From assembly GCF_000214595.1 (NCBI RefSeq), contig NZ_AFIG01000003.1, positions 496,001 to 560,000 on the forward strand: a stretch of 64,000 nt of DNA. The letters run 5' to 3'. This DNA comes from Methylophaga thalassica MP. Lineage in GTDB: Bacteria > Pseudomonadota > Gammaproteobacteria > Nitrosococcales > Methylophagaceae. Both the position numbers and the translations under genes were made by a program. The notes under the pieces are model-generated. The model saw nothing but the letters and a program-made list of their open reading frames with translations. It searched no databases and was not told the DNA's origin. This document shows positions 48,413 to 56,966 of this stretch, piece after piece. The first letter of the stretch is position 1. Each line of letters begins with the position of its first letter.

Positions 48413-48540
48413 GGTGGGATATAAATCCAATTATATTGAGTAAAGTGGGAATATAGTCCTATATGTAAATTGTTGGAGTTGCTTGGGATTCAAAGTTGGA
48501 CTATATTCCCATTAAAGGTTAAATAGTGGGAATATAGTCC
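48413..48540. promoter_or_regulatory. Operator cluster of the first hipBA module
   Basis: GTGGGAATATAGTCC occurs at 48445-48459 and 48526-48540, its inverse GGACTATATTCCCA at 48498-48511, and a decayed copy GGTGGGATATAAATCC at 48413-48428. The last copy ends 14 bases before the ATG. The layout fits cooperative autorepression by the HipB-like protein encoded next. Confidence 0.65.
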
Positions 48541-48554
48541 CTTTGGTTGGTGAT

Positions 48555-48860
48555 ATGGCTAAGCGTGACTTACACAATGTACTGTTTCCAAAGCAGCGCA
48601 AAATCCTGACGCATTTTGGTGAAGACTTGCTGTTGGCGATGAAACGACGTGGTTTTACAAAAAAGCTACTGTGTGAACGTACTGGTTTTGATCATAAAAC
48701 CGTGAATAAAGTCTTCGCCGGTGATCCGGGCGTTGCCATAGGCACTTACTTAAAAGTGATGGCTGTTCTTGGCATGGAAAGCAACTTTGCAGAAATGGCC
48801 GCTCATGATGAAGTGGGTATCAAGCTGCAAAACATAAAATTGCTGGAAGGTTCAAAATGA
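48555..48860 (+). CDS. HipB-like antitoxin/regulator of module 1
   Basis: A 101-residue helix-turn-helix protein. The DNA-binding region is about 24-80 (GEDLLLAMKRRGFTKKLLCE then RTGFDHKTVNKVFAG). It overlaps hipA by four bases (ATGA). It should repress the module and neutralise the kinase. The ATG at 48555 is preferred to an upstream TTG, which lies too close to the last operator. Confidence 0.8.
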   Translation: MAKRDLHNVLFPKQRKILTHFGEDLLLAMKRRGFTKKLLCERTGFDHKTVNKVFAGDPGVAIGTYLKVMAVLGMESNFAEMAAHDEVGIKLQNIKLLEGSK

Positions 48861-50107
48861 GCCGTGAAATCGTCGAAGTCTATGCCGACTGGCAGCCAAT
48901 TGAAGCGCCTTTGCTAATTGGGCTGCTTGCTTACAGTGATTCAAGCCGAGGTGGCGTATTTAGTTTTGCCTACGATAAAGCATTTTTAACCTCAGCCTAT
49001 CGCTTGCAAATTGATCCCATCCTGTCGCTTCACTCCGGTGAACTCTATAACGATGAAGCCGATAAAAACTTTCGCGCATTTCTTGATTCATCGCCTGATA
49101 GATGGGGGCGTATTTTAATGCAGCGGCGTGCGGCGATTGAGGCGCGCAAAGGTATTCGAGCAACAAGTCGATTAAACGAATTGGATTACCTGCTGGGCGT
49201 ACATGACTCTTATCGGATGGGGGGGATTCGATTTAAGCGAGTAGGCTCGGATGCTTTTTTGGACGACAACTCTGAGTTTGCTGCGCCGCCAATGGCTTCT
49301 TTGCGAGAGCTAGAGCACGCAGCAATGCAGATTGAAAAAGACGATAATATCGACAGTGACGAGTATTACCGCTGGTTGAAAATGCTGATTTCTCCAGGCT
49401 CATCATTAGGTGGTGCAAGGCCCAAGGCTTGTGTCACAGATGAACAAGGCCACTTGTGGATTGCCAAGTTTCCCAATCTAAATGATACCCATGACGTGGG
49501 CGCATGGGAGATGGTCTGTTATGAATTGGCTCTTGCGGCAGGTGTTCACATGTTTCCAAGTGAGATCAAGCAATTTTCGTCACAGCACCATACCTTTTTA
49601 ACCAAACGGTTTGACCGCGACGGTGAAAAGCGGCTGCATTTTTCATCGGCCATGACACAGCTTCAATACTATGATGGTGAACAATCTCAAGGTGCTAGCT
49701 ACTTAGAGATTGCTGAATTTATTTCCAATTCTGGTGCACAAACCGCCGCCGATTTAGCTCAGTTATGGCGTCGAATCGTGTTTAATATTGCGGTGTCCAA
49801 CACGGATGATCACCTGCGTAACCATGGGTTTTTATTAACAAAGAATGGCTGGAAGTTATCACCTGCTTATGATTTAAACCCGATAGTGGGTAAGCATGGC
49901 CTGCATCTGAATATTACCGATGCAGACAACGCTTTAGACTACCAGCTAGCCTTTGATGTGAAAGACTTCTTCAGACTTTCGCAAACCCAAGCCACGCAAA
50001 TTTACGATGAAGTATTAATGGCGGTTAAGCAATGGCAAACCGTTGCTAAGCGGCTAGGGATCAGCCGAGCGGAGCAAGCCATGAAACAATCAGCGTTTAA
50101 CGTTTAA
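48857..50107 (+). CDS. HipA-family serine/threonine kinase of module 1
   Basis: A 416-residue protein: N-terminal HipA subdomain (1-100), then the kinase core. SSLGGARPKACV (about 172-183) is the phosphate-binding loop, LWIAKFP carries the lysine, NIAVSNTDDHLRNHG (about 311-325) is the catalytic loop with the aspartate, and LSPAYDLNP (about 332-340) is the metal-binding end. HipA kinases phosphorylate targets such as tRNA synthetases and slow growth. Confidence 0.88.
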   Translation: MSREIVEVYADWQPIEAPLLIGLLAYSDSSRGGVFSFAYDKAFLTSAYRLQIDPILSLHSGELYNDEADKNFRAFLDSSPDRWGRILMQRRAAIEARKGIRATSRLNELDYLLGVHDSYRMGGIRFKRVGSDAFLDDNSEFAAPPMASLRELEHAAMQIEKDDNIDSDEYYRWLKMLISPGSSLGGARPKACVTDEQGHLWIAKFPNLNDTHDVGAWEMVCYELALAAGVHMFPSEIKQFSSQHHTFLTKRFDRDGEKRLHFSSAMTQLQYYDGEQSQGASYLEIAEFISNSGAQTAADLAQLWRRIVFNIAVSNTDDHLRNHGFLLTKNGWKLSPAYDLNPIVGKHGLHLNITDADNALDYQLAFDVKDFFRLSQTQATQIYDEVLMAVKQWQTVAKRLGISRAEQAMKQSAFNV

Positions 50108-50437
50108 TGAGTCAGTGAAACTATATTTTCATTTTTCAGCAGATAAAGAAGTTTTAGTTTCACTTTATGCTTTGCCTCATACTCCATGTGTTTTAACACT
50201 TCGCTCATCCCTTGGGCTTTTGGGGCAGTTTGGGCAAAGCCTTAGTTCACGCCACTTAGCCATGCACTAACTCTGCCCACAGAGCATTTATTGTTTTGGG
50301 CACTCTCTACAAACTGGGGCAAGTAGCTACTTGTACCCTCAGAAAGCTGCACGATCTGGGCATTTATCTGCCTACTGCGTCCGTTTAGTACTGGCAAACT
50401 CCTAACTGAACTTAACAGATCAGTGAGGAAGCAAACG
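50108..50437. other. Non-coding region before the AlpA-like gene
   Basis: No credible gene. It contains the perfect 12-base palindrome AAGTAGCTACTT (50321-50332) and several TGCCCAC/TGGGCA pieces of uncertain meaning. The AlpA-like protein could bind here. Confidence 0.35.
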
Positions 50438-50680
50438 ATGAACCCAACTACACAATCATCCACCACATCAACACACCCAGCGCGTCAGCAGCGGATTTTG
50501 CGCTTGCCCGAGGTAAAGGCCAAAACAGGCTTTGGCCGCAGCACCATTTATGCCTTGATGGCCAACGGTGAATTTCCCCGTTCCATTCGTATTGGTGCGC
50601 GTGCCGTGGGCTGGTTAGAAAGCGATATCGACCAGTGGATTGAAACCCGCCGTATCGGTGCTGCTTATGGCCGTGGATAA
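50438..50680 (+). CDS. AlpA-family helix-turn-helix regulator
   Basis: An 80-residue excisionase-type DNA-binding protein: RILRLPEVKAKTGFGRSTIY (19-38) and FPRSIRIGARAVGWLESDID (about 46-65) are the winged-helix signature of AlpA proteins in P4-like islands, which activate the integrase. The ATG at 50438 follows GAGGA by eight bases; a GTG five codons earlier overlaps it. Confidence 0.85.
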   Translation: MNPTTQSSTTSTHPARQQRILRLPEVKAKTGFGRSTIYALMANGEFPRSIRIGARAVGWLESDIDQWIETRRIGAAYGRG

Positions 50681-50726
50681 ACCATCAGCATCAACCCCGT
50701 TACCTGCCAATGAGGTGAATAACAAC

Positions 50727-52409
50727 ATGCCAACATTACCGGCTGGTTTTGCCTATAACTCGCAAAACTGGCTGGTGATGCAACTGGCTGGGCAAGATAG
50801 CCCTGTTAAAATCTGCTCTTGGCTGCAAGTAGCGGCACGCACCCGCGATCCGCAAGGAGACAACTACGGCTATTTATTGCACTGGTTAGACGATGACAAT
50901 CGCCATCGCTATTGGGCCATGCCCGCAGAACTCTTAGCCGGAGACGGCAGCGAGTACCGCCGAATTCTACTTAGCCGAGGCATGCGGCTAAGTAACAGTG
51001 TCAAAGCGCGGCAGTTGCTCTCGCTGTTTATTCAACAAATGGGCGAACTGGCCACGCAAAAGGCCATCAGCGTGAACTGCATTGGCTGGCATCATCACGC
51101 TTATGTGCATCCGCGCCTCACCTTTTACCCAAGCGAACACAGCAATAACCCGCGCATGGTGCTGCAAACTATGCACCCGATAGAAGGCTTTATTCAACAA
51201 GGCAGTAGCGACAGTTGGCGGCAGCACGTTGGCTGTTATTGTCTGGATAACCCGCTATTAATTGTTGGCGTTTGTGCTGCACTGGCTGCACCTTTGTTGC
51301 ACTTGTGTGGGGTGGATGGTTTTGGTTTACACCTCTATGGTGCCAGCAGTACTGGTAAAACTGCGGCGCTGTATCCGGCATTATCGGTGTGGGGCGAGCC
51401 TAATCAACTGCGCCACAGTTGGCGTGCCACGGCCAACGGTTTAGAAGGCACAGCATTAGCGCATAACGATGCCTTGCTGGCGCTCGATGAAATGGGCGAA
51501 GTTGATCCAAAAGAGGCGGGAGATGTCGCTTATATGCTTGCCAATGGCCAAGGTAAAACCCGTGCAGGCAAATACGGTGAAATGCGCTTACCCGCCCGTT
51601 GGCGTTTAGTGTTTTTATCTACTGGTGAAGTGACGCTCGAAAGCCATCTTGCCAGTATCGGCAAGCGCGTGAAAGCGGGGCAGCAAGTGCGCGTGATTGA
51701 TCTCAGTGCCGATGCCGGAGCGCAAATGGGCGTGTTTAACCATTGCCATGACATGAATGCCGCCGATTTAGCCGATCACCTAAAACAGCAAAGTCGCCAA
51801 CACTACGGCTGCTTGGCCTTGGACTGGTTACGTTATTTAACGCAGCACAGCGCGCAGGTGCGACCCGTTTTCCAAAACGTACGCCAACGCTTTTTAGCCA
51901 GTTTACCACCCGAGGCTGACGGCCAAGTGCGCCGAGTTGCCGAAAAATTTGCCTTACTGGCCAGCGCAGGCCTGTTAGCCATTCAAGCCGAAGTACTTGA
52001 TTGGCCAGCTCAAAGTGTCGAAGCTGCCTGTTTAAGCCAGCTTAACCAATGGATACTTGCCCGCGGTGGTGTGGCCGCCAATGAAGACCAACAAGCCATT
52101 CGCCAAGTGCGTAGCTTTATTGAGCAGCATGGCGAAAGCCGCTTTACGCCTAAACAAACCGGTTACAGCAGCCAAGTACGCCAGCGCGCGGGTTGGCTTG
52201 ATACTTCTGGCCCACAAACCCTCTACCTGTTTTACCCAACTGGCTGGCGTGAAGCCACCGAAGGCCTAAGCCCAGATCGCGCCGCCAAAGCACTGATGGC
52301 CGCAGGCTACCTAGTCCCCGATGGTAATCGGCCACAGCGCAAAGTCAGCCTCCCCGATAACACCCGCCCACGAATGTACTGCGTGAAAGGCAGCATCTTG
52401 GATGACTAA
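50727..52409 (+). CDS. DUF927-domain ATPase of a mobile element
   Basis: A 560-residue protein with the DUF927 superfamily core found in replication modules of P4-like elements. Walker A-like GLHLYGASSTGKTAALYPAL (about 195-215), LLALDEMGEVDPKEAG (Walker B, about 250) and RLVFLSTGEVTLESHL (sensor 1) are visible. It may act as a primase-associated helicase. The ATG at 50727 has GAGGTG upstream; ATG at 50667 without a site is an alternative and would overlap alpA. Confidence 0.78.
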   Translation: MPTLPAGFAYNSQNWLVMQLAGQDSPVKICSWLQVAARTRDPQGDNYGYLLHWLDDDNRHRYWAMPAELLAGDGSEYRRILLSRGMRLSNSVKARQLLSLFIQQMGELATQKAISVNCIGWHHHAYVHPRLTFYPSEHSNNPRMVLQTMHPIEGFIQQGSSDSWRQHVGCYCLDNPLLIVGVCAALAAPLLHLCGVDGFGLHLYGASSTGKTAALYPALSVWGEPNQLRHSWRATANGLEGTALAHNDALLALDEMGEVDPKEAGDVAYMLANGQGKTRAGKYGEMRLPARWRLVFLSTGEVTLESHLASIGKRVKAGQQVRVIDLSADAGAQMGVFNHCHDMNAADLADHLKQQSRQHYGCLALDWLRYLTQHSAQVRPVFQNVRQRFLASLPPEADGQVRRVAEKFALLASAGLLAIQAEVLDWPAQSVEAACLSQLNQWILARGGVAANEDQQAIRQVRSFIEQHGESRFTPKQTGYSSQVRQRAGWLDTSGPQTLYLFYPTGWREATEGLSPDRAAKALMAAGYLVPDGNRPQRKVSLPDNTRPRMYCVKGSILDD

Positions 52410-52641
52410 AATGGCGATGAATCCTGTGTAGGCTTGTCGCCTTGCAGTGTGCCGACAGTCAACCTAAGGGCTGGGCGAGGATTAAAGGCTAAGGCAGACA
52501 ATACCGCCAGTGTACTGGTTGTGTACTTGCTGTGATTGGTGATCGCCATTGCGCTGAATGATGGAAAATAATCTTGTGATCTAATCAGTAGATGATAAGA
52601 TGCATGGCATGTATAAATGCACAGTTATCAAGGGGCGTGTA

Positions 52642-52941
52642 ATGGAAGAGCTTAAATTTGGGTTTAATTCTCACGATATACCAGTAACGCTGGTTAACAA
52701 TACATCGCCAAACGATGCTTGCGCGTCGTTCTACTTCCGTCAGGATGGTGAGTACTATCTGCTTTGGGTTGAGCACCAAAATGCTGAGTATCGAGAGAGT
52801 GATGACTTACCAAGGTATGCCATAAGCTGCGCCATCAACGAAGGGGATGATGAATATCCCGAAATTTACAGCGACACATCCAAAAACGATATTTTTAGAT
52901 CCGATGACGTTAAAGACTTGATCGCTTATTTCCATTCTTAG
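52642..52941 (+). CDS. Hypothetical protein
   Basis: A 99-residue acidic soluble protein with no family recognised and no membrane segment. The ATG at 52642 has an AAGGGG ribosome site; the frame is open to 52600, but without one. It precedes the restriction-modification genes by 32 bases, and could be part of that cluster. Confidence 0.5.
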   Translation: MEELKFGFNSHDIPVTLVNNTSPNDACASFYFRQDGEYYLLWVEHQNAEYRESDDLPRYAISCAINEGDDEYPEIYSDTSKNDIFRSDDVKDLIAYFHS

Positions 52942-52973
52942 GTTTCATCTTCAATTTTTGTCAGTAGAGAAAT

Positions 52974-53306
52974 ATGAAAAACCTCAAACAATCGCGCTGC
53001 GTGATTGGCATTAAAGGGCAAACGCCCGACCCCGATTTCCCCGTTGATATCTGGTTCGATTCGCTGAAATCGGTGGCCAATGTGCTGTCGAAAGAAAATC
53101 AGCAGTTGTTAAAAGTAATCGCCGAACAACAGCCACAATCGGTCACTGAGCTGGCCATGCTAACAGGCCGAGCGGTCAGTAATGTGTCGAGAACACTGAA
53201 AACATTGGGCAAGTACAACTTGGTTGAAATGCAAAGTACAAAAAACATGCTTCGCCCTACCGTCACCCATCAAGAATTTTTAGTAGTAGTCAATAATGAA
53301 CAATAA
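52974..53306 (+). CDS. MarR/ArsR-like winged-helix regulator
   Basis: A 110-residue protein. Residues 40-95 form a winged helix: LLKVIAEQQPQSVTELAMLT then GRAVSNVSRTLKTL. Its stop overlaps the methyltransferase start by 11 bases, so it very probably controls the methyltransferase-McrB-McrC genes, as controller proteins do in many restriction systems. Confidence 0.75.
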   Translation: MKNLKQSRCVIGIKGQTPDPDFPVDIWFDSLKSVANVLSKENQQLLKVIAEQQPQSVTELAMLTGRAVSNVSRTLKTLGKYNLVEMQSTKNMLRPTVTHQEFLVVVNNEQ

Positions 53307-54558
53307 AATCAACGTCCTTCTACAAGCAGAAGAAATTATTAAACCCTTAGCACTTGAGCATGTGCCACAAGACAGTGTCGTTGAAGCGGTAATTGACCAA
53401 TGGTTACACGCCATTGCGACTGATAGCCAGTTTTACTGCAAGCCAGATATCAGCAAGCCAGAACAGCTCAAAGAGCGTGTAATCAGCCTGCTACAGCAAA
53501 ATGGTTTATACACAACAAGAGACGCGTTCTTTAATGAGGTATTTGGTGCTTTAAAGCTAAAGCCTGATTTTGACGCTAAGTTTCGTTTTATCGACTTATT
53601 TGCAGGGATCGGTGGAGTTCGACTCGGTTTTCAACAAAACGGCGGCGTTTGTGTTTTTTCTTCCGAATTTGATAAGCATGCTCAGCAAACCTACAAAAAT
53701 AATCATGGCGAGATTCCATTTGGCGATATTACAAAGATCCCTGCGAATGAAATCCCTGATCATGACGTTCTTTTGGCTGGCTTCCCATGCCAGCCATTTT
53801 CGCATGCAGGCCTTAAACTAGGGATTGAAGATACCCGAGGTACTCTATTTCATGACATAGCCAATATTCTAGAAACGAAAAAGCCTAAGTTTGCGTTACT
53901 TGAAAATGTGAAAGGTTTAATTAGCCATGATAAAGGCTATACGCTCAAGGTTATTTTAAAAACGCTAACCAAAATGGGATATAGCTGCAATATTCCTAAA
54001 AGTGTTATTGAGCATGGTTCTACAAAGGAAATTCAAGCCTTAGCCAAAGAAATGGTTCTGAAGTCAGTGGACTTTGGAATACCGCAGAATAGACAGCGCA
54101 TATACATCGTTTTATGGCGTGATGGCGAAGTTAAAAGTTTTGAGTACCCAAAACCACTAGGTATTGAAGTTAAAGTTGGTGATATGCTTGAGGAAAACCC
54201 AGATCCTAAATTAACTATTTCTGATAGATTATGGGAAGGCCATCAACGTAGAAAAATTGAAAATAAAAAAAATGGCAAAGGCTTTGGTTTTGGCTTGGTT
54301 ACGAAAGCATCCCCCTACACCAATACTATCTCGGCACGATATTACAAAGACGGTAGCGAAGTACTGATTGAACAGGTTGGAAAAAATCCTCGGAAGATTA
54401 GCCCAAGAGAGGCTGCACGATTACAAGGGTTCCCTGATGAATTTGAACCAAGCGCTTCAAAAGTGCAAGCGTATAAACAATTTGGTAATAGCGTTACTGT
54501 TAATGTAATTGATGGATTAGCTAAAAAAATTAGGAATATATTAGATGGCATTAATTGA
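53296..54558 (+). CDS. DNA (cytosine-5) methyltransferase
   Basis: A 420-residue modification enzyme. After an N-terminal extension of about 95 residues come motif I FIDLFAGIGGVRLGF, motif IV GFPCQPFSHAG with the catalytic cysteine, motif VI ENVKGL, motif VIII QNRQRIYIV, motif IX PREAARLQGFPDEF and motif X QFGNSVTVNV. All key blocks are present, so it should be active. It overlaps the mcrB-like gene by 14 bases. Confidence 0.93.
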   Translation: MNNKINVLLQAEEIIKPLALEHVPQDSVVEAVIDQWLHAIATDSQFYCKPDISKPEQLKERVISLLQQNGLYTTRDAFFNEVFGALKLKPDFDAKFRFIDLFAGIGGVRLGFQQNGGVCVFSSEFDKHAQQTYKNNHGEIPFGDITKIPANEIPDHDVLLAGFPCQPFSHAGLKLGIEDTRGTLFHDIANILETKKPKFALLENVKGLISHDKGYTLKVILKTLTKMGYSCNIPKSVIEHGSTKEIQALAKEMVLKSVDFGIPQNRQRIYIVLWRDGEVKSFEYPKPLGIEVKVGDMLEENPDPKLTISDRLWEGHQRRKIENKKNGKGFGFGLVTKASPYTNTISARYYKDGSEVLIEQVGKNPRKISPREAARLQGFPDEFEPSASKVQAYKQFGNSVTVNVIDGLAKKIRNILDGIN

Positions 54559-56881
54559 TTTAAGTGAGAAATTCAGAGAAATCAGAAGCTCAGTTGATGG
54601 GGTCAACTTTACTGATGTTAAGCTAACAGAAGAGTTCAAAAAAGAATATGAGCTTTATCTTAGTGAGAATAGGGCAAATGGTTACTCTAAAGTAGAGTTT
54701 GCTGATTTTTCTACTAAAATCACCACATCAACAGGTAAAGCCATTTTTATAACTAACTTTTGGTTCTATATTGCTGCAGAGCTTTCTAATTACTTAGATG
54801 GTCTATCACAACAAAAAAATATTTTTAAAGATATATATAAGGATACAGATCTTCAACAAGCTGCCGTCGCTCTAAGAGATGGAGTTTCCGAACAAGAAAA
54901 AAGCAAGATTGAAAATTATTTCAGTTCAAAGGGTTATACAAATGATGATCTTGAGTGCTTTTTATCATTCGTATCGGATTACAAAAGTTGGGGAGGAGGT
55001 AAAACAATAGATCGTAATGATTACTACGTATCCCCATTATTACAGGCTGGAAATTTGTTGGCAGAAACTCAAAGTGCAGTAGCCGAAATAGCAAAGCAAA
55101 TGTCTGAATATCCAGCTTTGAAAGATTCATTTACACCCATATTTGTGAATAAGCCAAGATCATTACATATTGATACGCATGGAAAAGAGATTTTAAAATC
55201 AGAAACAATAAGATCTTTTGTAAAAGAAGTTTTTCAATACTTATATCGTGAGAATCTTAGCGATCCTTTGTCCTCTTGTTTGGTGGAAGTTGAAACCGAT
55301 TTAGGTAAGAAGTATCTAGAGCTTGTCAGAGGAGATCAAAAAATATACAGATTATTTTTGGTTTCTGATACCCGCTTGGAAGATTCTGAACTGACATCAG
55401 GTAGCAATATTCGATACTTCAATGAACCATTTAATAATGGTAGTCAGTTGTTGTATCTAACGAATCAGTGGGCTGATAATAACGGAGATTCAAAAAATAG
55501 TCGTGACTTGGGGGCTTTTTCATCGATATTCAACGCTATTTATCAAGACTTGAAGATAGTTAAAAAAGATGGGTTTTATGTTCTTACTAGCACAACAAAT
55601 AACGTTGGACAGGGAGAATATTTATCCAAACCCTTCCTCCTTCTCGCAGGCATCTCAGGCACAGGTAAAACCCGTTTTGTGCGTGAGCAGGCTAAAACCT
55701 CGGGGCAGTTTGCTGAAACCTATTGTTTAACTTCGGTGCGCCCTGACTGGCATGAGCCGAGTGATTTGCTTGGCTATATTTCTCGTCTTGCAAAAGACGG
55801 AAAAGCCGAATACATCACTACCGATGTATTGCAGTTTATAGCTAAAGCATGGCGTGCGATTGCTGATAACGGCTTAAACATTAAGCCTGAAGAGAACGAA
55901 GACCAAGGCAAGCGTTTAGTTGTGGCCGGTGAACGCGATGAGCTAGATAAGGTGCTGCCTTACTGGCTGTGCTTAGATGAAATGAACCTTGCCCCTGTTG
56001 AGCAGTATTTTGCTGATTATTTGTCGGTACTGGAAACCCGCGAATGGAGTTGGACAGATGATAGCTTTACCTACAGCTGCGATGCGCTATTGAAACCCGC
56101 CACCATTAAAGAAGTCGCGGATAAAGAAAAGCTGCGTGAAGCGCTAGGCTTTGAGGGTTCGCAATACGATGAGCTGTGGGCTGACATTTGCCAATATGGT
56201 TTAAGTATTCCGTTTAACCTGCTGGTCGCAGGCACGGTGAATATGGATGAAACCACTCACGGCTTTTCACGCAAAGTGATTGACCGAGCGCTGAGCTTTG
56301 ATTTTGGTGCGTTTTTCCCGAACGACTATCACGACTTTTTCACCCCAACCAGTTGCAATAAACGCCTTAGCTATCCTATTTGGTCAAACGCCAGCAAAGC
56401 AGACTTAGACAATACCTTTGATGCGGATGGCACAAAAACCGTTGCGTTTTTATCGGCCGTTAATGCGGTGCTAAAAAATACACCGCTTGAATTGGCATTT
56501 CGTGCGCTCAATGAACTTCTTCTCGCGGTTGCCAGCAGCCAACCACAAGATGACCTGACTCTAAAAGCTGTATGGGACGACTTTATGATGTGTAAGGTTC
56601 TGCCGCGTATCGAAGGCGATACCGACAAACTGACTACATCTGATGGTAAGGCTTTGTTGGTTGAACTTAATACTGTGTTGGCAGACCAGTTTGCCCCTAT
56701 TTGGTTAGCGTCTGACGCAGACGAAGCCAATCAACGCCCTGACTTGTATCGCGAGAAAATCGTGGCCGATGGTGCTACTGAAGAGGAAAAAGTACTGCGT
56801 ATACCTTGCCGTTCAAAAGCGAAGTTGCAGTGGATGAGCGAGCGATTAGCCAGTGCGACCTTTACCAGTTTCTGGCCTTAA
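54545..56881 (+). CDS. McrB-like AAA+ restriction NTPase
   Basis: A 778-residue protein. The first 360 residues are not recognised and probably recognise DNA. The AAA+ domain begins with LLLAGISGTGKTRFVREQA (about 359-377); LCLDEMNLAPVEQYFADYL is Walker B and LLVAGTVNMDETTHGFSRKV is the sensor/signature (NxD) region typical of McrB. It should power DNA translocation with the McrC-like nuclease encoded next. Confidence 0.87.
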   Translation: MALIDLSEKFREIRSSVDGVNFTDVKLTEEFKKEYELYLSENRANGYSKVEFADFSTKITTSTGKAIFITNFWFYIAAELSNYLDGLSQQKNIFKDIYKDTDLQQAAVALRDGVSEQEKSKIENYFSSKGYTNDDLECFLSFVSDYKSWGGGKTIDRNDYYVSPLLQAGNLLAETQSAVAEIAKQMSEYPALKDSFTPIFVNKPRSLHIDTHGKEILKSETIRSFVKEVFQYLYRENLSDPLSSCLVEVETDLGKKYLELVRGDQKIYRLFLVSDTRLEDSELTSGSNIRYFNEPFNNGSQLLYLTNQWADNNGDSKNSRDLGAFSSIFNAIYQDLKIVKKDGFYVLTSTTNNVGQGEYLSKPFLLLAGISGTGKTRFVREQAKTSGQFAETYCLTSVRPDWHEPSDLLGYISRLAKDGKAEYITTDVLQFIAKAWRAIADNGLNIKPEENEDQGKRLVVAGERDELDKVLPYWLCLDEMNLAPVEQYFADYLSVLETREWSWTDDSFTYSCDALLKPATIKEVADKEKLREALGFEGSQYDELWADICQYGLSIPFNLLVAGTVNMDETTHGFSRKVIDRALSFDFGAFFPNDYHDFFTPTSCNKRLSYPIWSNASKADLDNTFDADGTKTVAFLSAVNAVLKNTPLELAFRALNELLLAVASSQPQDDLTLKAVWDDFMMCKVLPRIEGDTDKLTTSDGKALLVELNTVLADQFAPIWLASDADEANQRPDLYREKIVADGATEEEKVLRIPCRSKAKLQWMSERLASATFTSFWP

Positions 56882-56966
56882 TGAGTCGGTGCTGTTTGAT
56901 GCCTTCTGCAATGAATGAAACCTATAAGCAGAACCCGTACAGTGATGGTGTAAGGAGTGGTAGGGA

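Noticed and set aside
52642-53306. Toxin-antitoxin pair of the TumE/TumA type
   Set aside because: The HTH protein could fit, but the 99-residue protein lacks TumE features, and the HTH gene overlaps the methyltransferase instead.
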